64,000 nucleotides of DNA, from the NCBI GenBank assembly GCA_037951165.1, contig JBBDHG010000015.1:12210001-12274000 (forward strand). The letters are read 5' to 3'. The DNA comes from Lophius americanus. Taxonomy: Eukaryota; Chordata; Actinopteri; Lophiiformes; Lophiidae. The notes under the pieces were generated by a model. It was not told the DNA's origin and made no database searches. It saw only the letters and a list, made by a program, of their open reading frames with translations. Both the position numbers and the translations under genes were made by a program. Shown one piece after another: positions 12,901-25,500 of the stretch. Position 1 is the stretch's first letter, and each line of letters begins with the position of its first letter.

Positions 12901-15900
12901 AAGGTGCTGGGAATCGTGCACATTTATTTTTACAACTGGACCAAGCCTGACCATTACTTTTCTCATTTCCTGGTCTCCTTTGTTGGGGTTGTATTGGCTA
13001 GAATTCCACTTGAGTTTTCTACTCATGCATCTTCACTCAGACATAATGCACACTAACAATTATTCCTTAGTTAGTGTCAACTAAGCCTTTGATATTCACC
13101 CCATTTCACTATTAATGCTGTTTCTCTTTTCAATCCTTCCTCTAGCAAATGAAGGGAAAAGCAGGGGAGGGATGGAAATGTAGCAACTGAATAGGCAAGA
13201 CTATCTGGCCTTATATTCCCTGGACACACACACAGCTACTGTTAGCACTGTGGTTTAGAGAGAGGCCAGAGAACAAGGTTCACTTATTAAAACCTGCAGA
13301 GTACCTCTTCTCCTCATTTCTATACATAACCCCACACAATTCTTCAAGATTTCTCTGGATTATTTAAGCAACTAATTTACCCATGACTATCTTTGACTAA
13401 TTGTGCCTCTAACACCAACCAAATATACTTTCTCTGCCTCCCCACTGACTGCTGCTAGTGTGTGCTGTGGCTCCGGTGTGGTGACGCGTCTGCCTCTATA
13501 AAAACACTCCACTGAAAAGTCTCCCCTACAACATTAAGACCTCCACTTCTCTCCTCTGGTCCTGAACTACTCCCCAGACCATCACCACCTCCGGTGTGGA
13601 CGCCAGGTAGCCCAGCATGCACCCCTCCACCCTAGAACTCCCAGCAGCCACCATCAAAGCATCTATTTATTGAGAGTAGTACATGGCTGGTATTGTTGGC
13701 CTTGGTTTAGCTAGGTAGCTCGCTACAAGCCATATGTGGTCAAAGGGTTGACTGCTTATTTGGTTAACACACACTAGGGACTGTGCAGTGTGTGCAATGA
13801 CGCAAGGTCGAAATGCATAATACACAGACACCGAAACAAAACCAGCGGGATGCAAAGATGGTGGATGGTGGAGGTTTGGTGGGGGGGGGGCGGTGTCATA
13901 AAGGGTTCTCTGACACCAAGGTGACCTTACGATGAGGACCTGAAAATGAGATATTTTAATAATCTATTAATCATTTAAATAATTTTTAGCCAAAAAGGAA
14001 ATCATTCAATAGTTCCCTATTCTTGAAGACAATTGTTTTCCTTTATTTTCTGTTCCAGTTAAGTAAATATATTTGGGTATTGGGGAAATTATAATATATT
14101 TACGATCAATAACATTCACGGTTGCATCTCTAAATTCCAATAAGAAATATTAAACCCTTTAATGACCTCATCAACGGTTGTTGTTTTTTCCCATAGTAAC
14201 CCTTTGCAGGGGTTAATATTAATTGCATTTGACTTGTAAAGGAGCTCTGGGAAAAAAGTGAGCTCCTGGACCCACATTAAACCACCAAATTTCCCACAAC
14301 CTTTCAAATCTGTATAATTCTTCCACAGTACCTCCATGGTTACCCATGAAGTACTTTATGTTGTAATTTGATAATAGAAAAGAAAATACTCTACAGGCGC
14401 TTTGGTCAGTAGTCCAAATAGAGTAGTAGGTTTTTATAGTAATCTACCTGTGCAGTGACTCATCACTTGACCTCCTCTTACTGATTTTAATAATTAAGAA
14501 ACATTTGGTTAAGTGAATTAAAAAAAGGTTTAAAACACAGTTGTCCTCCTCAAGTTCGGGCCTAACCAACAGGTACTGCAGGACCTGATTTTTTTTCAGG
14601 ATGCAGGTTATAGATTCTACTTTATACAACCACAAACCAGTTAATCCACAATAAATCTTGAGCTTTCTGTCTAGTATTGATAAATTAAGTATGACAATGA
14701 TGGGGAACAGTAGCTAAGTCACTCATCATTTGAAATAATGATGCCACCTATTGTCACATGACTTTGTTTTACAGATGTACTCTAAATATACACCAATCAC
14801 CAGTTCCTGGAAGAGTTACTCAGAACAGGAAAAGAAAAAAATCACATGTGGAGGGAAATAAAAAAAAGATGATGACGTTTTTGAAGGAAGTGAGACTGTT
14901 ATTGCATCTGAACACTTGTCATGTGAACGTATGTCTGGGTTTATACAATACTTGCTGAAAGAGACAGGGAATTTACCAGATACAAAGATGGAAGTTTGTG
15001 TACTGCATTTGTTTCAAACTACATATTCAAACCTCCATCACTTTTTAAAATTACAAAGAAAAATGAATGGAATACTGAAATCTCAGCAGGGCAGGCAAAA
15101 AATCGGCCAAATGAGTGGCTGAATGACAGATGATCTAAAGTGAAGGGTTTCATTAATGGAAGAGAATAAATATTGGAGAGTGGTAAAAGCAGAGAGAGAG
15201 AAGGGTTTTGAGAAGAGGTTAAATTTAAAATTGAGTGACTGACTCAGTCATTCCTCTCGCCCCGTGCCAACGGAAAATCTGAGAATTCGGCACATGAGTG
15301 ACTGAATATCACTTTGCCTTCATTTCTTGGCGTCCCTGACCCAGTTAGCACTCACACTAGCACAGTCTACATTTCTACTGTGTCAAACAGCTAATGCAGA
15401 CTTACTGCATTGTTTTATTTAGTTTTTATGTTACTTTTTACTACATTAATTTAAAAACTAAAGCTGTTTTTTTAAATTTTATTCACATTTAACATAGAGG
15501 ATGTTAAAAACATTTTTTGACAAATTGTGATGGAATGGATTTCCCAACAGTGTTTGGTAAATATTAGTTGCAACATTGTATGTGAATCATTCCCCTGATT
15601 CCAGTCTAAGGTTAAGGGCTGTCACCATTTGTCCAGAGTGTTAAGTCTAAAGATGATAGATCAAAGCAAACCTAGAACGGATTTGTCTTTAATTGACCCA
15701 CCGAAACATGGAAACGTTTATAGTCTTTTTATGACAACCAGGTTTTCAGGACATGGAAGCATCAGCGGTAGAAGCATACAAATAATTACCCTATTTTACG
15801 TTGCATAGCTAGAATATCACTGTGTAGACTACATCCCTCTGCCAAGGCGGAGAAATCTGCATTAATTCTTCCTAGACTCTTTCTATCTAATTGATTCTGA

Positions 15901-18900
15901 TCACATAATTGTCTACCTTGGTTATATTTGTGCCTTGGCAGATGTTTTGAGCTCTCAATGTACTTTTTTCAAATTTACAAATTAAACGCTGGATTAATGA
16001 CAGGATAATGCCAATCAAGCAAACATCAAGCCAAAACATTAAAACCACCTGCCTTGTATAACGTAGGTACCTCTTTTTGCCACCAAAACAGCTCCGTGAT
16101 GCTGAGTGTGTTCAGATCGCTTTATCACAGCCAGCATTATATTTTACAGCAATAGTGCTTCAACAGCTCTTGTGTGTGATTGGAATATATGGGCTAGCAC
16201 TGAGTCAACACATTAATTAATGAGCCTTCGACAGCCATTGTTCTGTTTCGGATTTGTGTTTTGGTAGGTAGTAACCTCTGCAGATGGGGAACACTCAGCA
16301 AAACCTGCTATTCTGGAGATACTGTGTCCTGGCGTTCTAGCAATCACACTTTGGTACTTGTCAAAGCCGCTCGGAAACCAAACCTAATTTTCCTGCTTCA
16401 GCCTAATATATCCCACCACTAACAGATGCCATTTAAACAAAACAATATGTGTGTTCATGACTTCACCTCTTCATCAGTGGTCATAATATTATTGCTGATC
16501 AATGTACCTGAAACTTGGGACAATAAGCAATCATTTATTTGCTATGCATGTTTAATCTACAAAGCATGTAGTCATGGAGTAATCTATACATTGTCACTAT
16601 CTGAAATGCAGTGGTGTAGAAAAAGAAAAGCGAAATATATATCGACTGAGTAATAATGAAATGTATTTAGTTAATTTTGTATTGCTTCCTTTAGCTGCTC
16701 AAAGGTCCCTAAAAGTTTCTACATATGACATCTGATTGGCCATGCCTTTTTTTTTCTCAGCACATCTGGCTTTCACCTTAAGTCAAATAAAACAGCTGAG
16801 TACCTGAGAATAAATACTCACAGGAAAACGGACGATAAAAATACATATATGCTGAACACTTGAAATTCTTTATGCAAGAGTAGAAACTTTCTCTCTTGGT
16901 GTCTTTTACGTTATGTTGAGGTTATAGTGTGCTTTATGTTGACTTTCTCTAGTTCATCAGTTTCTCATTATGTGCGATCCAGCTGATTATTTTGACATTT
17001 CTTAAGTGACAGCCGCTGCCTCTCGGAGCAGCACTCACCCGATCTTGAGCATGGCTTTTCTCTTTTGATGCTAGCTCAACAGCCACTCTCGCTGAGATAA
17101 AGACAATTGAACCCAGATGTCTTCTGAACAGATCTATCAGGATCATCAGACATGTGTCTCCAGATGGCAACAGGAAATATCCTGAATGTTTTCAGACAGA
17201 AAAGTAGAGATCCTGTTTTAGACCCAGTTGTTTTCATTACTGCCCACTTCCTCTGCTCAAGTCCAGCTACGCTTTTTATTTAAGTAAACAATGGGTAGAC
17301 AAGGAAAAATCCACAAATGAAAACAGATGCTGGAGGTTGTAAAAAGTATTCAACTTCACCAGTAGCAGCTTTGTTTCCAGAGAATAAGTGGAAACAATTG
17401 TGTGTTATTCCGTTTCTTTTCCCTTATAATGCATTACCAGGCTTGTCAGAGTGAAGTCAATGATGGATGTTCAGATGTTAAGCAACAATGATAAACCGCA
17501 CACTTCATCTAGACCCAGTTTTATGTCACTCAGTTGTTGAAGTTTCAAAGCTGTTTTGAACTTTTCTTGCAGACAAGTCTATGTTTTGATCACATGGGTT
17601 CATAAAAAGCACTCATGTGATGCAATTCTGAGCCCACAATTACCTCTTATCCCCTTCCTTCATCGGGACTGAATGCTATGTCTGCCCGCCTCACAGCACT
17701 GTCCTCACAGACTGTATCAGCAGATGAGACCATCTCATGAAATCCTACAGCGCGGGTTATTATTACCTCAGCAGTGATGTGATATACTGCTGCAGTGATG
17801 ATAGAGATATTGTCTTACAGCTACTTAAAATAACCCTGTTGTAAACAGCCATATTTTCTCACCTTGTTTACAGACATTCCTCAATGTAAAGGCGTGTTCA
17901 CCACAGGAGGTTAGCTGCCTGTGGCCTCTTATAAACTGTCTGAGTTATCCACCATGTCTGGGTTTGACTCACACGCCAGCGTCTTTTGGTCAATGACTAA
18001 GTTCCTCCGTCATGCATCCTGTACAGTCAGGACTGTTGCAAAAGCTATCGTTTACGATATGCTTTTAGCAAAATTTATCATATGGACTTTCAGAGGTCTG
18101 TGAATCAATTTCCTGCGACAGTTGGTCATAGGCGGTTCATCCTGTCTTTTACTGAGCAACACCCTCAATCGGTTCCTGGTAGTTTGACTGGATGTGATGA
18201 AATATTGACGTGTAGGTCTAAAGCTAACACCAGGTACCTTTATGACCAATTCACCTCCATATGGAGCAAATGCAAAAACAAAATTACTCAAGCGTGAAGC
18301 CCCCAGGGAATTCGTACCCAATCATTTTCAAAGCTCCAAGGAAACTCATGATAATTTATATTGTTTAGTCAATGTTTGAACTGCACTTAATTTTCTCCAG
18401 TAGGTTCACGCAGCAGGCTCATTTATACTCCCTCTACTTAAGACAATAAATATGTCAGTTTCAACAACGAATCGCTTAACACACACATTATCCCATGCTA
18501 TCTTTTTTGGCACTGATACATCTAAAAGGACAATGCAGAGTCAGGACTCTGGACAGCAACAGCAAAAGTGACCTTAGAAGAGGTTGGTATAATGTACCTA
18601 TCGCGTACTACCATAATGATCCTTACCAATTAAGAGTTTTTAAGCCTGGTCGTATTAATAAGTATATCAAAATGTCGTATTCCATGAGCACCTGGATAGC
18701 TTACTCAAAAAAAAAAAGATACCTTGTCGTTATGGCAGATAGCAATAACACAACATAGAAAAATATGTTCCATTTTGTATGAAAACAGAATCTCAGTAAT
18801 CGATTTTTAGTAAAGTGAAGAAGATGGAGGCGGCACAGTGGGAAGCACCGTTGACTTACTGGGCTGTGAGGCGGTCTGTGATGAACAGTGTTGACTAGTT

Positions 18901-20108
18901 TAGGCTACAACCCTGGTAAACGAGCCGGAACAGCTCAAGCATTTAAAGATAATGAAATGAAGTACAAGACGGAATATATTATATAAAGTACACCATGATA
19001 TACTCAGTGGTGGTCTTTGGGTCTATTTTATACATTGAGACATGAGGAAATAGATTTTTTTCAGGATGCACATCTTCTTTGTTGTGTCTGTGGACATTTG
19101 TCGCATCTTGCCAGAACTGTAGCTACACTGCCTCCAAGAATTTCTGGTGGATCTGCTCCCTTTTTTCATATTTGTGAGTGTTTAGGAAAGGAGAACAACT
19201 GTGGTTTAAAAGAATGCAGAGCACAGACAAAGGGCTTTGTCCCCAAATGAGATTAAATAAAGTACTACCACTGAAGACTAAATTAAGTACTACCACCAGG
19301 AATGATTTGGGGGCAACATAGTTGTAATTAAAGCGCAACAAATTCTTACCAATATGATAGAGGGGAAAAAAACAAGTTGATGGAACGTATTCTATGCACT
19401 TATAAACCACTGCTGAGCACAATGCTGCTTTGGTTGCTTTATATTGAAATAACGTTTAGCATCACTATTTTCGTTATTGTCAGAAACACTGTCTCCTGTA
19501 TGGAGCACCTCATGTCCAGCTTGTTGTGAGTGAAGTTTCAGCTTCCCGTCCAGCTCAGGCAACAAAAGTAGTTGGAAACCATGAACCCCTCCCCCGTCAC
19601 CACTAGAACAAAGCAGCTCAGCTGAGATTTCTTAACTATTCTCTACACTGCATAGCAGGCTGCATCTGCCCTTATCCTTTCTCAAGCCACAACTTTTAAT
19701 ATTCATGACAGTTTTTTTTTTGCTAGATTTATTCTTATTTCTTGTTGCATCTTATGTGCAGATGTTCACTATAATGCAGTTCATAAATATTTGGAAAGAG
19801 AATTAACATGAGAGCAATATAATCAGTTCCCTCCTTGTTGATGATGGTTGGAGAGGAAAAACTATCAAACACTGGAAAGACACTACAGTTATCGGTAAAT
19901 TTGAACTCCCTGTATTAATACAATCATACAGTTAAGCTGTCTGATTCTATTTCCTGTAGAATTATGGTTACATAGTAAAACAAGGACATTTTCAAAATCA
20001 AATGTTTGGACATAACAAGCTTACCTCAGCTTTTAGTACATCAGCACTGACGGAGGTCAAACCAAAGCAGCAGAGACCAAAGGCCAGGGTGAGGATCTGG
20101 GGCAGCAT
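3915..20108 (-). CDS. mmp14: Matrix metalloproteinase-14 (MT1-MMP), 10 exons
   Basis: Membrane-type zinc endopeptidase that cleaves pericellular matrix and activates proMMP2 at the cell surface. Coding exons (minus): 20025-20108, 10189-10337, 9898-10020, 8930-9237, 8691-8852, 7427-7566, 6653-6791, 6380-6530, 4663-4778, 3915-4234. All phases match and give 563 aa (human 582), with ten exons as in human. In order: signal peptide (about 1-22); PRCGVPD cysteine switch (Cys85); furin site RRKR (100-103) followed by YAVQGLKW; zinc motif HELGHALGLEH (His231, 235, 241); Pro-rich hinge; four hemopexin blades starting at DICEGHFD; TM helix about 521-543; cytoplasmic tail ending LLYCQRSLLDKV, which matches MMP14 and not MMP15, 16 or 24. 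Intron 1 is about 9.7 kb and repeat-rich. Fish have two mmp14 paralogues and I cannot say which this is. Odd: an eight-proline run in the hinge. Confidence 0.95.
7531..7554 (-). repeat. mmp14: Coding trinucleotide repeat, polyproline in MMP14 hinge
   Basis: The plus strand reads (GGA/GGC)n, so the mmp14 exon encodes eight consecutive prolines between the catalytic and hemopexin domains. The purity of the CCT codons suggests a slippage-prone coding microsatellite. Confidence 0.85.
7770..8300. repeat. Three diverged copies of a repeat monomer in mmp14 intron 5
   Basis: A core reading approximately 'ataa..tctc..nTTGGTCC..TTTAGTCCAAATTT..CATATGAAT' occurs near 7785, 8068 and 8216. Each copy is followed by 'CAAGG..ATCTT..gta.ATATCATA' and then by 'gagtcac..gggag'. 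Spacing is about 283 and 148 bp. A fourth copy lies far away near 61125. Dispersed fish repeat of unknown class; no coding potential. Confidence 0.6.
11740..12510. repeat. Diverged tandem array with unit of about 190-220 bp in mmp14 intron 1
   Basis: The word 'gctaacagtagccaa' recurs at about 11806, 11995, 12213 and 12419 (spacings 189, 218 and 206). Each is followed by 'acaaagaag', then 'tacaaagtttgctaaca.ttgcc', then 'gtagccattgaaagaca', then 'agggctaac', in the same order. Four imperfect units fill the interval. No coding function is visible. Confidence 0.75.
16028..16515 (-). mobile_element. Internally deleted Tc1/mariner-like element
   Basis: The left end reads 'aaaacattaaaaccacctgcc' and runs into 'ccaccaaaacagctc'. 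The right end reads 'cctaatatatcccaccactaacag', then 'cttcatcagtggtcataatatta', then 'gctgatca'. These are the two ends of a common teleost Tc1-type transposon. Between them only short pieces of antisense transposase survive ('tggagatactgtgtcctggcgttctagc'-like, around 16312-16345). It lies within mmp14 intron 1. Confidence 0.75.
18828..18905. repeat. Short SINE-like fragment
   Basis: 'ggcggcacagtggg' followed by 'gggctgtgaggcgg' resembles the start of a teleost SINE-like repeat that normally reads 'gcggcacggtggtgtagtgg..cgcctcacag'. Short and diverged. Confidence 0.35.
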
Positions 20109-20440
20109 TCTTCCACCTCCAAACAGAGATCGGGAGACTAACTTTTCACTCACGTCCTCCAGTCCGGACACCAAACGACGTTAAAATCAAATCAACACTG
20201 ATCTCACTGGTTTCACTCCGTTTGGATCCCGCGTGGGAGTAAATCTTCTCTCGTGTCCGCCTAGAGATTAGCAACGGACTGAAGTGACTCCTCCTAAGGA
20301 AGCGATTAATCGAAATCAACTGATCAAAGCTGGATTCATCAGGTGGTTGGGACAAATGTTCACCAAAACTTAATTGTTAGTCCGCTGTTAGAATGGTCAG
20401 TACCCTATGTGGACGTGGTCAGAGAGAGGAAGAGAAAGGA

Positions 20441-20483
20441 AGGAGAGATAGAGAGAGGGAGAGAGAGAGAGAGAGAGAGGGAG
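20441..20483. repeat. AG-rich microsatellite upstream of mmp14
   Basis: An uninterrupted GA repeat within a longer purine tract, 330-375 bp upstream of the mmp14 start codon. GAGA tracts can be promoter elements, but this may simply be a simple repeat. Confidence 0.8.
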
Positions 20484-20879
20484 ATGGATTTTCCTCCGGG
20501 TCCTCCTCCAGATGTGCAGACGTCATTTTGTGCAGACAGCTAACCAGGTTTATATATATATTAGATATATACAGGTTAATATACGCCGATATAATACACA
20601 TTTGCGCTAGACCTACTTCTACTTTATAAGATCATTTCCATTTCGTGCTGCTCCATAGTTGTTCTCCACTACATTTGTTTGACAGCTCCATACTTTCCAG
20701 ATTTAAATTTTTCACCCTTTTGTATCCAGTAAGAACAATCTGTTGCCTAATGTTCTGACATAAAATGTTTGTGATTTGGCTTTGTGCTTTGAGAAAATGT
20801 TCAAACTGCTTTGGGAAATAAAATTATTTTAAAAACATTGGGTTATCTGGTTAGTGTAACTGCCTTTTTAAAGACACTT

Positions 20880-20971
20880 TTTGGCTTAGACGAGAGAACC
20901 ACTGTCCTGAAACCTATCAATCAAATGCATGTAGGCGCCCTTGGGTTCATAGAAAGGCGCTATATAATCCA

Positions 20972-21013
<42 letters not shown>
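20880..21013 (+). repeat. 3' tail of a short interspersed repeat ending in (ATT)n
   Basis: 'ggttcatagaaaggcgctat' followed by 'ataatccaatttatt' and about 13 ATT units is a common teleost retroposon tail. Similar tails ('gcaatataaattaaatg' + ATT, 'gcattataaatttaatg' + ATT) occur at 31830-31872 and 34145-34200, and an inverted one at 47612-47690. Confidence 0.5.
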
Positions 21014-22391
21014 GTGACTTCAAGCAGATGCTGAAAATATGCTTGAAAGGACACTGACACCTTGTGTTTAAAAAGTCATATTTCACCATAACTGCTACTA
21101 TTACCGATTATTTGCAAGTATATGAATGTATTTGTTGAACTGTGTTTAAAACAATCTCAATCCATTGATAATGGATTAAACACACAATCCATTGAACGTT
21201 TAATTTGAAGAAGGAAGAAATTTAAAGCTTTCATGAATTAGAAAGAAGCAGATAAGCTCCGCCCCTCATGTCACGAGCTGAAACATACGGAAGTGGCTCC
21301 CAACTTGTCAACAGAGAGGCTAACTGACATGGTAACGTACTCAACTCCTGACCTTGTACATTCTCTTTTTATATTTTAATCTCGTTTTTGCTTACATGTC
21401 TTGTTTCATTTTGATATTAGAACCTGCTAGGTCGGACTCGGAGATATTTTAGTCAGTTGTCGTCGTCTAAAACGAGCGTGTAAATGAGGACAGGAGTCAG
21501 GATGTTAGCTTTAGCGTTTAGCTCGTTATGAAGGGAAGCTACTTAAGCTAAAGATAGAGAAGGGAGTTGCTAACTGCGTCTCCTTCAAAACGAAACCATC
21601 CCCCAACTTTCTCTCAGGATTATCTCCAAACTTGGTGGAAATAAGCTATGAATCGACTTGAATTCGACATTCCATTAGCTTTATTCTAACTATGAAACTA
21701 TATTTGATTAATATTTCATATGGGAGATGCTAGCATTCGTACGTCATTGTCGAGCAGAATATATGACGGAAGTCGTTGTGTTTTTGTCGTTGCATGTTCA
21801 AGATCTATGTAACTCTAACTTCAAGAGACCAATATATTATTTCCCAGCAGGACATTTATGGTAATTGATTCTAACGTATGTTATATATTCGATACATATA
21901 TATATATATACATTCAATATATATGTATGTTTATACTATATAATAATAATAATAATAATAATACATTTAATGTGTATATAGCATTGTATATACTATATAC
22001 ATGTTAAAGATAATAAGAAGTGTAAATTGTTGCATATGCTACAAGATACCTGAAGTATCCATCCCATCAAGTCAACCTGCCAACCAATTACTTTTTATTG
22101 GATTTATTTTCTGATGGTTTCATCTAAAAACTCTAAAGACAAAAAATGTTGTCTTTATTTTAAATGGCTTCTTTTTTTTATCCAACCAGTGGGTCAAAAC
22201 CCAGAGGAATCAAGTTTAGTTCTTATAATGAGTCATGAGTGTTACACTAACTTTATTGATCTTTGTGTTAGCTCACCCATTTTTTTTATCATACTAGAAA
22301 AATAACACTTTAAGGTGAAAGATTGACTGTTTTTTAGATGAAAACTTAATTGGATGTACTTCTGACAATCTTCTCCTCTTTCACTTTGCAG

Positions 22392-22506
22392 GTTAAGTCT
22401 TCCCTAACGAAACTACCTAAGATGGTGCTTCTCTGAGGTTTATTTTAGCCATTATTTTCCATATTTTTCTCAATATTGAACACTTTTGAGGACAAGCATT
22501 ATCGCA
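22392..22506 (+). promoter_or_regulatory. lrp10: Probable lrp10 5' leader with a four-codon upstream ORF
   Basis: A pyrimidine-rich tract ending in 'tttgcag' (to 22391) looks like a 3' splice site, so the start-codon exon probably begins at 22392 and a non-coding first exon lies upstream. Inside the leader, 22422-22436 is a minimal upstream ORF (ATG, three sense codons, TGA), ending 70 bp before the main ATG. Confidence 0.5.
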
Positions 22507-25500
22507 ATGACAGTTGCTTACAATCTCTGCGTCCTCCTATTGTTCACTATAACTGGTGAGTGAATCCATATATATCAGTCTCAGTATCACTGCTGTGTAT
22601 TTACCTAAATTTCCTGCTTTAATTGTTGAACAAGCAAAGTTCATATTGTACTTTTTATGTCATACAACATTTCTGAACTCTGTTATAAAACACCTGCTTG
22701 ACTAGTTCCGTTCTCGCTTATTTTATCTCCAGCATTCAGCTGTTTTGAGCCTGTCCTCTGCTCTGGTAAAGACACACATTTGTCAGTGCTTTACTTTATG
22801 TTACTTGTGTGAATGTGGTGAGAACATTTTCAATGCCACATTTTGGTTACTTCCTTTTCTCTGAACTATAATATGCCGTACTAGTGATAACCCATTTGTT
22901 TTTATTTGCTTGTGTTTATGGTATGCCATCTCTCAAAACATAATTTAAATTTTAAAGTATTAACATTAAGTAAAAGTGTTGTTAGAAAATTAAAGTTTAA
23001 GCAAAAATTATATGTGAGAAAATGACGAATCTTTGACTTTTTATAAAGTTATCTTTATTTTCCTTTGTCCTCAGCTCGCTGTGGACATTCCTTTCAAGTC
23101 TTAGATAACAAAGTGGGAGAGATCAGAAGTTCAGCCTACCACAGCTGGTCCTACCGCTTTGGCTCGACATATGACTGCTGGGTAATCAAGGGATTGGAAG
23201 GAGAACCCATCGTTCTCAGGTAAAGAAAATGAAGAAATACGACTTCCCCCCATATACGAGTCTTGTTTGCCACCCCATCAGTAAAAGAGCGAGTAAAACC
23301 ACCATACACAAAGAGCTTAGTTTGAATAGATTCTCCTAGGTCTTAGTTATAAATGAAAATAATGTGCTGATGTATGTCGAATTTTGTGTAAACATTATGG
23401 TGATACAAGCCGTGTAAGTTATGTTAAGTTTTTCTCTGAAAATATTCCAAACTTTGATCTTGTCCAATCATGTTCTGTGGTGAATATGTGTTGCTGTGAA
23501 TGGATTATATTTGGGCAAAGTGGATTAAAAGGAATCAAGACATTCAGACAGGAAGATTTGTTTCATCCATGAATGAAGAGAAATGAATATGATCTGATTG
23601 TTACCATATTGATAAAAATAATTCCAGTATTGCTAAGGAAAACATCATGCTTATTGATTAGCAGTGTTTTCCATAATTATCTTAAATAATGACTACCATA
23701 GTACAAGCTTCCAGATGGCAACTAACTTTCAAATTTTACAAACGGTTTATTTTTCTGCCAGGCGCCATTGACGACCATCCTGACGTTATACCACATTACA
23801 TATAAAATAGGTGTGTAACGGTACATGTATCCGAACCGAACATTTTCGGTACATGTCTTTAGGTCTGGCAAGCATCTATATCCAAACAGTGCAGCCATTG
23901 CACATGCAGAACTTATTTGTGTGCGCGTGCGACTCAGATTCCGAGTGACAACTTTAGCGATGTACCAGATGTTATAAGTTTGGTCAGGGAAACAGGCTCG
24001 TTGTCATGGGGACCACTGCGTGGGAATAGTTCAGTTTTGCAGTCACAGACGGAGAAACTTGTTGACAGAGAAACTTGACGGAGAAACTTGTTGACAGTAC
24101 AAAAGCTGTATGCCAACTGCGCAACTGCATTCGGGTGCTGCAGTGAGTAGCATGACAAATATACAAACCCTTTATAAGTGGCCTCACCCGAGTGTCAACA
24201 TAAGTGTGACAATGAAATAAAAGAGTTCAGTGCAGTTCCAGTTTCTCTATTGCATTTAGGCAGCTTCTTGCTAATAATTCAGACCGCGTCAAAGCAATAA
24301 CAAGCGCCATCTTTGTTTTTATAGCAGCGGATATGCGACCGTTCTCTGTTGTCGAGAACACAGGGTTCAAACAGCTGCTGAAAGTAATCGAGTCCTGTTA
24401 TGAAGTTCCCCCTCGTTCACATTTCAGCCAGAAATTCAAACAAGCCTTTTCTACGAACAATGTGACTAAAGTTAATTTTTCTGAAGTCAAAAATGAAAAT
24501 ACAATAAATGCCAGTAGTAGCTACGATTGTGCACAATTATGCACTTTATTTTTCTACATGCTGCACTTTAATATGTACATTTTAGTTTTTGTTTATTTTT
24601 TGAGAATAGAAATGTTGCGCAATCCTAAAGTGAAACTAAAAGCTGTTAATGCTGAGTTTAGTACAGGTATTTTTATATGCTGCACCTTGTAAGGGAGTAT
24701 TTATATTGAACAGCAAGAACAGTGTTCAGTACAGTTAAATTTCTACTTGTTATACTGCAATAGAGGACATTTATTTTTAACTTTACAGAATGTTTTGATT
24801 TACTTTAAGTTTAGAAATACACAGTCATAGTCTGTTCAGTTAATTGTTTTCTGCTTCTTTTTTCCACTTTACTGAAAACTTTGCCAAACTGACCTCAAAA
24901 TCGAGGTCCGAAGTGAACCTTGAATTTGTGAACTGTTATAGCCTAATAGAAACTTAAAAATTAAAATCCAAGTTCACTACAAGTCCCAATGATTAAACAA
25001 ACCAAAACAACAACAGTAAAGAAGCATGGTAACAGTTAAAAACATAAGAATGCCAGGGATGTATTATTGTGGGGTTGGGATATACAGACATAGACCTAGA
25101 TAAAGAATCAGGAACTAAGTAAGCAGGAAACAACTAATTGTACATAGTTCAATTAAAAAAAAATATATATAAATTGGATTTTTAATTTACGTATATATGG
25201 CAACAAGATTGTAGCCATATATGGTAAAGCTAACATTTTACTGTGACATTGATATATTTTGGCCCTTAAAATTTAAGTTGGCTTCTAAATACTTTGGGTT
25301 TAGGAGCCAATGGTTCCTAGATTAACATTTTGTTTTGTCTGGAGCCCTATAGTGCTATGTGTATCAACATTTCTAAGGATTTATATGGTCTCTCAGATTC
25401 TTTGTAAGCTGATTTTTTTTCTTTTATCCCTTTTCAGTTTTTCCCATTTTTTAGCACGGTGTAGGAAGGAATGGGTGTCCATAAAATCATCGGCTGGTGG

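Larger units (their letters stand above)
20109..22391. promoter_or_regulatory. Head-to-head mmp14/lrp10 intergenic region with both promoters
   Basis: The mmp14 ATG (20108, minus) and lrp10 ATG (22507, plus) diverge. A purine (AG)n tract (about 20441-20483) lies in the presumed mmp14 5' leader or promoter. A GC-rich stretch at about 21255-21330, with a GCTCCGCCCC box, is a good candidate for the lrp10 promoter or first exon; a donor-like 'catg|gtaacg' lies at about 21330. Near 20880-21013 is a repeat tail ending in (ATT)n. Positions of transcription starts are inferred, not shown. Confidence 0.5.

Noticed and set aside
14116..14337. 73-codon minus-strand frame in mmp14 intron 1
   Set aside because: Looks protein-like in places but I recognise no family and there are no splice partners.
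20343..20629. Arg/Glu-rich frames upstream of mmp14
   Set aside because: Translations of the AG microsatellite.
24333..24692. 119-codon frame in lrp10 intron 2 as a host gene
   Set aside because: The start matches hAT transposase and the rest is decayed; it is part of the transposon remnant.
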